From Campylobacteraceae bacterium (GTDB taxonomy: Bacteria; Campylobacterota; Campylobacteria; Campylobacterales; Sulfurovaceae): a DNA stretch of 8,669 bases. The stretch lies in NCBI GenBank assembly GCA_027023145.1, contig JALVWV010000236.1, forward strand, positions 1 to 8,669, read 5' to 3'. A program made the translations under genes and the position numbers. Each line of letters opens with the position of its first letter. Positions within the stretch are counted from its first letter, which is position 1. Positions 6,793 through 8,669 of this stretch are shown piece after piece. A model generated the notes under the pieces. It was given only the letters and a program-made list of their open reading frames with translations, searched no databases and was not told the origin of the DNA.

Positions 6793-6802
6793 TTTTCTCA
6801 TT

Positions 6803-7747
6803 CTACGGAATCGGAACCGCCCGTAACACTTTCTCAATGACATAATCCTGATCGATCCCCTCGGCCTGGGCTTCGTAGCTCATGATGATGCGGTGGCGGA
6901 GTACCTCTTTGGCAATGTAGGCGATCTCGATGGGGGAGACGTAGTCTTGGTCTTTAAGGTAGGCGATGGCGCGGCTGGCCTTGTACATGTCGATGCTGGC
7001 ACGGGGGCTGGCACCGTATTCGATGTAGTCGGCGATTTCGCTGATGCCGTATTTTTCTGGCTCGCGGGTAGCGAAGATGAGCTCGACGATGTAGCGTTCG
7101 ATCTCCTCATCCATGTAGACTTGCTTGGCTTCCTGTCGCAGGCGGTCAAGGTCTTCGATCGTAGCGACTTGTTCGATCTGTCCGAAGCTGTTGTTGGCGA
7201 CACGTCGAGCGATTTCAAGCTCCTCCTCACGAGTATTGTACCCCACGACGATCTTCATCATGAAGCGGTCGAGCTGGGCTTCAGGAAGTTCGTAGGCGCC
7301 TTCCTGCTCAACGGGGTTCTGGGTCGCCATGACCAGAAACGGCAGGGCGATTTTGAACGTCTCATCCCCGATGGTCACCTGCCGCTCCTGCATCACTTCG
7401 AGCAATGCCGACTGGACTTTGGCTGGGGCACGGTTGATCTCATCCGCGAGCAGCAGGTTGGTAAAGATCGGGCCGTGCTTGATCTTGAAGCTGTTGTTGC
7501 TCGGGTCGTAGATCTCGGTACCGATAATGTCGGAGGGGAGCAGGTCAGGGGTGAACTGCACTCGCTTGAAGTCAAGTCCGAGGGTCTTGGCCAGTGCATT
7601 GACCGCCGTGGTCTTGGCCAGTCCGGGGACGCCTTCGAGGAGGATATGCCCTCGGGTCAGCAGACCGGTGAGCAGTCCTTCGACCATCTTCTCCTGTCCG
7701 ACGAGGACTTTGCCTATCTCATGTTTGATATTCTGGATTGTCTCCAC
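6803..7747 (-). CDS. moxR: MoxR family AAA+ ATPase
   Basis: First gene of the Bat operon, 314 residues from a GTG start. Walker A is GVPGLAKT (39-46), Walker B LLLADEINRAP (98-108), sensor 1 ATQNP (141-145), and the arginine/ELPEAQLDRF segment (153-162) follows as in all MoxR proteins. The C-terminal lid domain contains YGASPRASIDMYKASRA, the sensor 2 region. MoxR ATPases are cytoplasmic chaperone-like hexamers that act with vWA partners. The GTG at 7747 is chosen because GGAG lies eight bases upstream and homology starts at once (ETIQNIKHEIGKVLVGQE). The frame stays open upstream but has no start before it runs into the divergent ccdA gene, so the longer reading is not credible. Stop TAG at 6803-6805. 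Confidence 0.93.
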   Translation of the reverse strand: METIQNIKHEIGKVLVGQEKMVEGLLTGLLTRGHILLEGVPGLAKTTAVNALAKTLGLDFKRVQFTPDLLPSDIIGTEIYDPSNNSFKIKHGPIFTNLLLADEINRAPAKVQSALLEVMQERQVTIGDETFKIALPFLVMATQNPVEQEGAYELPEAQLDRFMMKIVVGYNTREEELEIARRVANNSFGQIEQVATIEDLDRLRQEAKQVYMDEEIERYIVELIFATREPEKYGISEIADYIEYGASPRASIDMYKASRAIAYLKDQDYVSPIEIAYIAKEVLRHRIIMSYEAQAEGIDQDYVIEKVLRAVPIP

Positions 7748-7800
7748 GATGCACGCTCCTGTACTTGATTGATGGTCGAAGTGTATCGGGTGGAGGTTAA

Positions 7801-7822
7801 TTGAAGTTAAATATGGTATGAT
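7801..7822 (+). promoter_or_regulatory. Probable ccdAB promoter
   Basis: TATGAT at 7817-7822 is a good -10 hexamer 31 bases before the ccdA ATG, and an overlapping TATACA at 7822-7827 is an alternative. No well-spaced -35 is evident: TTGAAG at 7801 is 15 bases before TATACA, and closer to TATGAT than usual. A matching moxR promoter on the other strand is less clear (TACACT, complement of 7780-7785, is the best -10 candidate). Confidence 0.5.
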
Positions 7823-7831
7823 ATACATACC
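7815..7831. promoter_or_regulatory. Palindromic operator candidate for CcdA(B)
   Basis: GGTATG, spacer ATATA, CATACC is a 17-bp inverted repeat with perfect six-base arms, centred on the probable -10 of ccdAB and lying in the gap to moxR. Ribbon-helix-helix antitoxins bind such short palindromes and repress their own operon. The right half, ATATACATACCC (7821-7832), differs at only two of twelve positions from the F-plasmid CcdA site as I remember it (ATATGTATACCC). Confidence 0.55.
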
Positions 7832-7852
7832 CGATCTACATAGGAGATGCAC

Positions 7853-8098
7853 ATGTCTGCTATCTATAATGAAAGTGCCCCCAAAAAAGCAACCAATGTC
7901 ACGATCAATTCGGACTTGCTCCAAAAAGCCAAAGCCTACAAAATCAATATCTCTAAAAACTTCGAAGCTTATCTCGCTGAAGTCGTTCGCAAGAGAGAAG
8001 AACAGCAATGGCTTGAAACAAACAAAGAAGCGATCGATAAGCAGAATGAGCGGATAGAAAAATATGGAAGTTTCTCCGATGGGATCAGGAGATTTTGA
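7853..8098 (+). CDS. ccdA: CcdA-like antitoxin
   Basis: 81 residues. An N-terminal ribbon-helix-helix DNA-binding domain (TNVTINSDLLQKAKAYKINIS at about 14-34) precedes a flexible C-terminal part with QQWLETNKEAIDKQNERIEKYGSF (about 51-74). That part matches the toxin-binding tail of F-plasmid CcdA, including the Trp and the GSF close to the end. It should neutralise CcdB by wrapping its C-terminal domain, and repress the operon. The ATG at 7853 has AGGAG six bases upstream; the ATG at 7847 is directly against the AGGAG and is unlikely. GC is low (about 38% in the first half), unlike moxR, consistent with acquisition. The stop overlaps the ccdB start by one base. Confidence 0.92.
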   Translation: MSAIYNESAPKKATNVTINSDLLQKAKAYKINISKNFEAYLAEVVRKREEQQWLETNKEAIDKQNERIEKYGSFSDGIRRF

Positions 8099-8400
8099 TG
8101 GCGCAGTTTGATCTGTATCACAATCGCGGTGACAACAGCGAGTTGTTTCCTTATCTTCTGGATATCACCCATGAAATCAACTCACTTTCCCAGCTCAGAG
8201 TGGTCATCCCTCTGTGCGGTGACGGCCACCACGTCACGCATCTAAATCCCGTTTTTGACGTGGGCGGTCAGGAGCTGTATCTCTCCACAATGGACATCGC
8301 CGGTATTCCGGTTGCGATGCTGGGTGATGTGGTGGGTAGTCTGGCAGAGAGCCGCACGGAGATTGTGGATGCTTTGGATTTTTTGGTGAGTGGGTTTTGA
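8098..8400 (+). CDS. ccdB: CcdB-like toxin (DNA gyrase poison)
   Basis: 100 residues, full family length (F CcdB is 101). Family features are an N-terminal beta strand (QFDLYHNR), the core strand RVVIPL (34-39), LNPVFDVGG (about 49-57), STMDIAGIPV (63-72), and a C-terminal helix ending LDFLVSGF. F CcdB poisons GyrA through its C-terminal Trp-Gly-Ile. Here the end is Ser-Gly-Phe: the Gly is kept and the Trp replaced, closer to chromosomal Vibrio-type CcdB, which as I recall ends in a Thr-Gly-Ile. ATG at 8098 overlaps the ccdA TGA (TGATG) and has AGGAG six bases before it; a TTG three bases earlier is less likely. The gene appears intact. Confidence 0.92.
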   Translation: MAQFDLYHNRGDNSELFPYLLDITHEINSLSQLRVVIPLCGDGHHVTHLNPVFDVGGQELYLSTMDIAGIPVAMLGDVVGSLAESRTEIVDALDFLVSGF

Positions 8401-8634
8401 TGAAGGGGTGTTGTGTCTTTGAAAAGGGTGGATATTCAACGTCAGACCCCTATAAAGAAAAAATGAAAAACCCCGGATTTAAATTCATAGTGCAATTTCA
8501 CCACTAGAAAATTCTATCTAAAACCTCCTAAGAAGCTTTCATCCCAAATCCGTAAATAGCCAAGCCCATCAACCCAAAAATATCAAGAAGGCGATGATTT
8601 TAGAATCTACCACTCCATAAAAGGAGATAGCTTA
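8401..8634. other. AT-rich non-coding stretch after ccdB
   Basis: I see no convincing complete gene here. The longest readings are a 14-codon frame from an ATG at 8463 and short stop-bounded pieces. AGGGGT (8404-8409) and ACCCCT (8446-8451) form a distant inverted pair around GTCAGACCCC, but there is no U-tract typical of a terminator for ccdAB. The composition is clearly more AT-rich than the Bat operon. Confidence 0.5.
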
Positions 8635-8669
8635 TTGTATTTTGTAAGGATGTGTCTTGTTGCTGGAGA
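8635..8669 (+). CDS. Possible 5' end of a gene cut by the window edge
   Basis: A strong AAGGAG (8621-8626) is followed eight bases later by TTG at 8635, and the frame is open to the end of the window (YFVRMCLVAG after the start). The same frame is open back to a TAG at 8557 with fairly protein-like content (QEGDDFRIYHSIKGDSLLYF), so the true start might be earlier or the gene may be a remnant. Product not recognised. Confidence 0.25.
   Translation, partial: MYFVRMCLVAG

Noticed and set aside
6364..6796. TATTTT as a target-site duplication around the IVP unit
   Set aside because: Six AT-only bases, and the right copy lies partly within the degenerate repeat; this could easily be chance.
6893..7768. 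A 291-codon plus-strand open frame opposite moxR
   Set aside because: It is a shadow of strongly conserved moxR on the other strand, and I recognise no motif in it.
7748..8008. An 87-residue N-terminal extension of MoxR
   Set aside because: It has no start with a ribosome site, runs through the ccdAB promoter and ccdA antisense, and MoxR homology begins at the GTG at 7747.
8528..8599. Minus-strand hydrophobic 23-codon piece (LLDIFGLMGLAIYGFGMKAS)
   Set aside because: It is bounded by stops with no start codon near a ribosome site; it could be a membrane-gene remnant, but it is too short to support a call.

Overview
The window is bacterial chromosome with compact, mostly co-directional genes. 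Its gene content and protein character suggest a member of the Campylobacterota (Epsilonproteobacteria, for example the Sulfurovum/Nitratifractor/Sulfurimonas group). That assignment is inferred from the look of the proteins and gene order, not from a search.

Layout. Positions 1-665 (+) hold the 3' part of a prephenate dehydrogenase gene (tyrA), ended by an intrinsic terminator. Positions 734-7747 (-) are one long operon transcribed right to left: moxR (AAA+ ATPase), a small four-helix-bundle S23/IVP protein, a DUF58 protein, a short one-helix membrane protein (DUF4381-like), batA (vWA), a batB-batC fusion (vWA + TPR) and batD. This is the MoxR/Bat 'aerotolerance' module, in which a MoxR ATPase works with membrane-anchored von Willebrand A proteins on the periplasmic face. 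Most genes overlap by a few bases or are separated by about a dozen, so translational coupling is likely. Positions 7853-8400 (+), divergent from moxR, hold a complete ccdAB-type toxin-antitoxin pair with a probable palindromic operator in its promoter. Positions 8401-8669 are AT-rich with no convincing complete gene; a reading frame may start at the very end.

The most unusual part is 6372-6792. The AT-rich S23/IVP gene sits inside the Bat operon between moxR and DUF58, and 7-bp repeats flank it in inverted orientation. The arms are 26 bp with 24 matches. The upstream arm supplies the IVP ribosome-binding site, and the downstream arm is translated as the first residues of the DUF58 protein. 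A second 7-bp repeat array of similar purine/pyrimidine pattern lies at the BatB/BatC junction, where it encodes the Phe-rich hydrophobic core of what looks like BatC's former signal peptide. Both arrays lie in coding sequence with a unit that is not a multiple of three, so a copy-number change would shift the frame. The lysine-rich tail of BatC contains an in-frame 15-bp tandem repeat.
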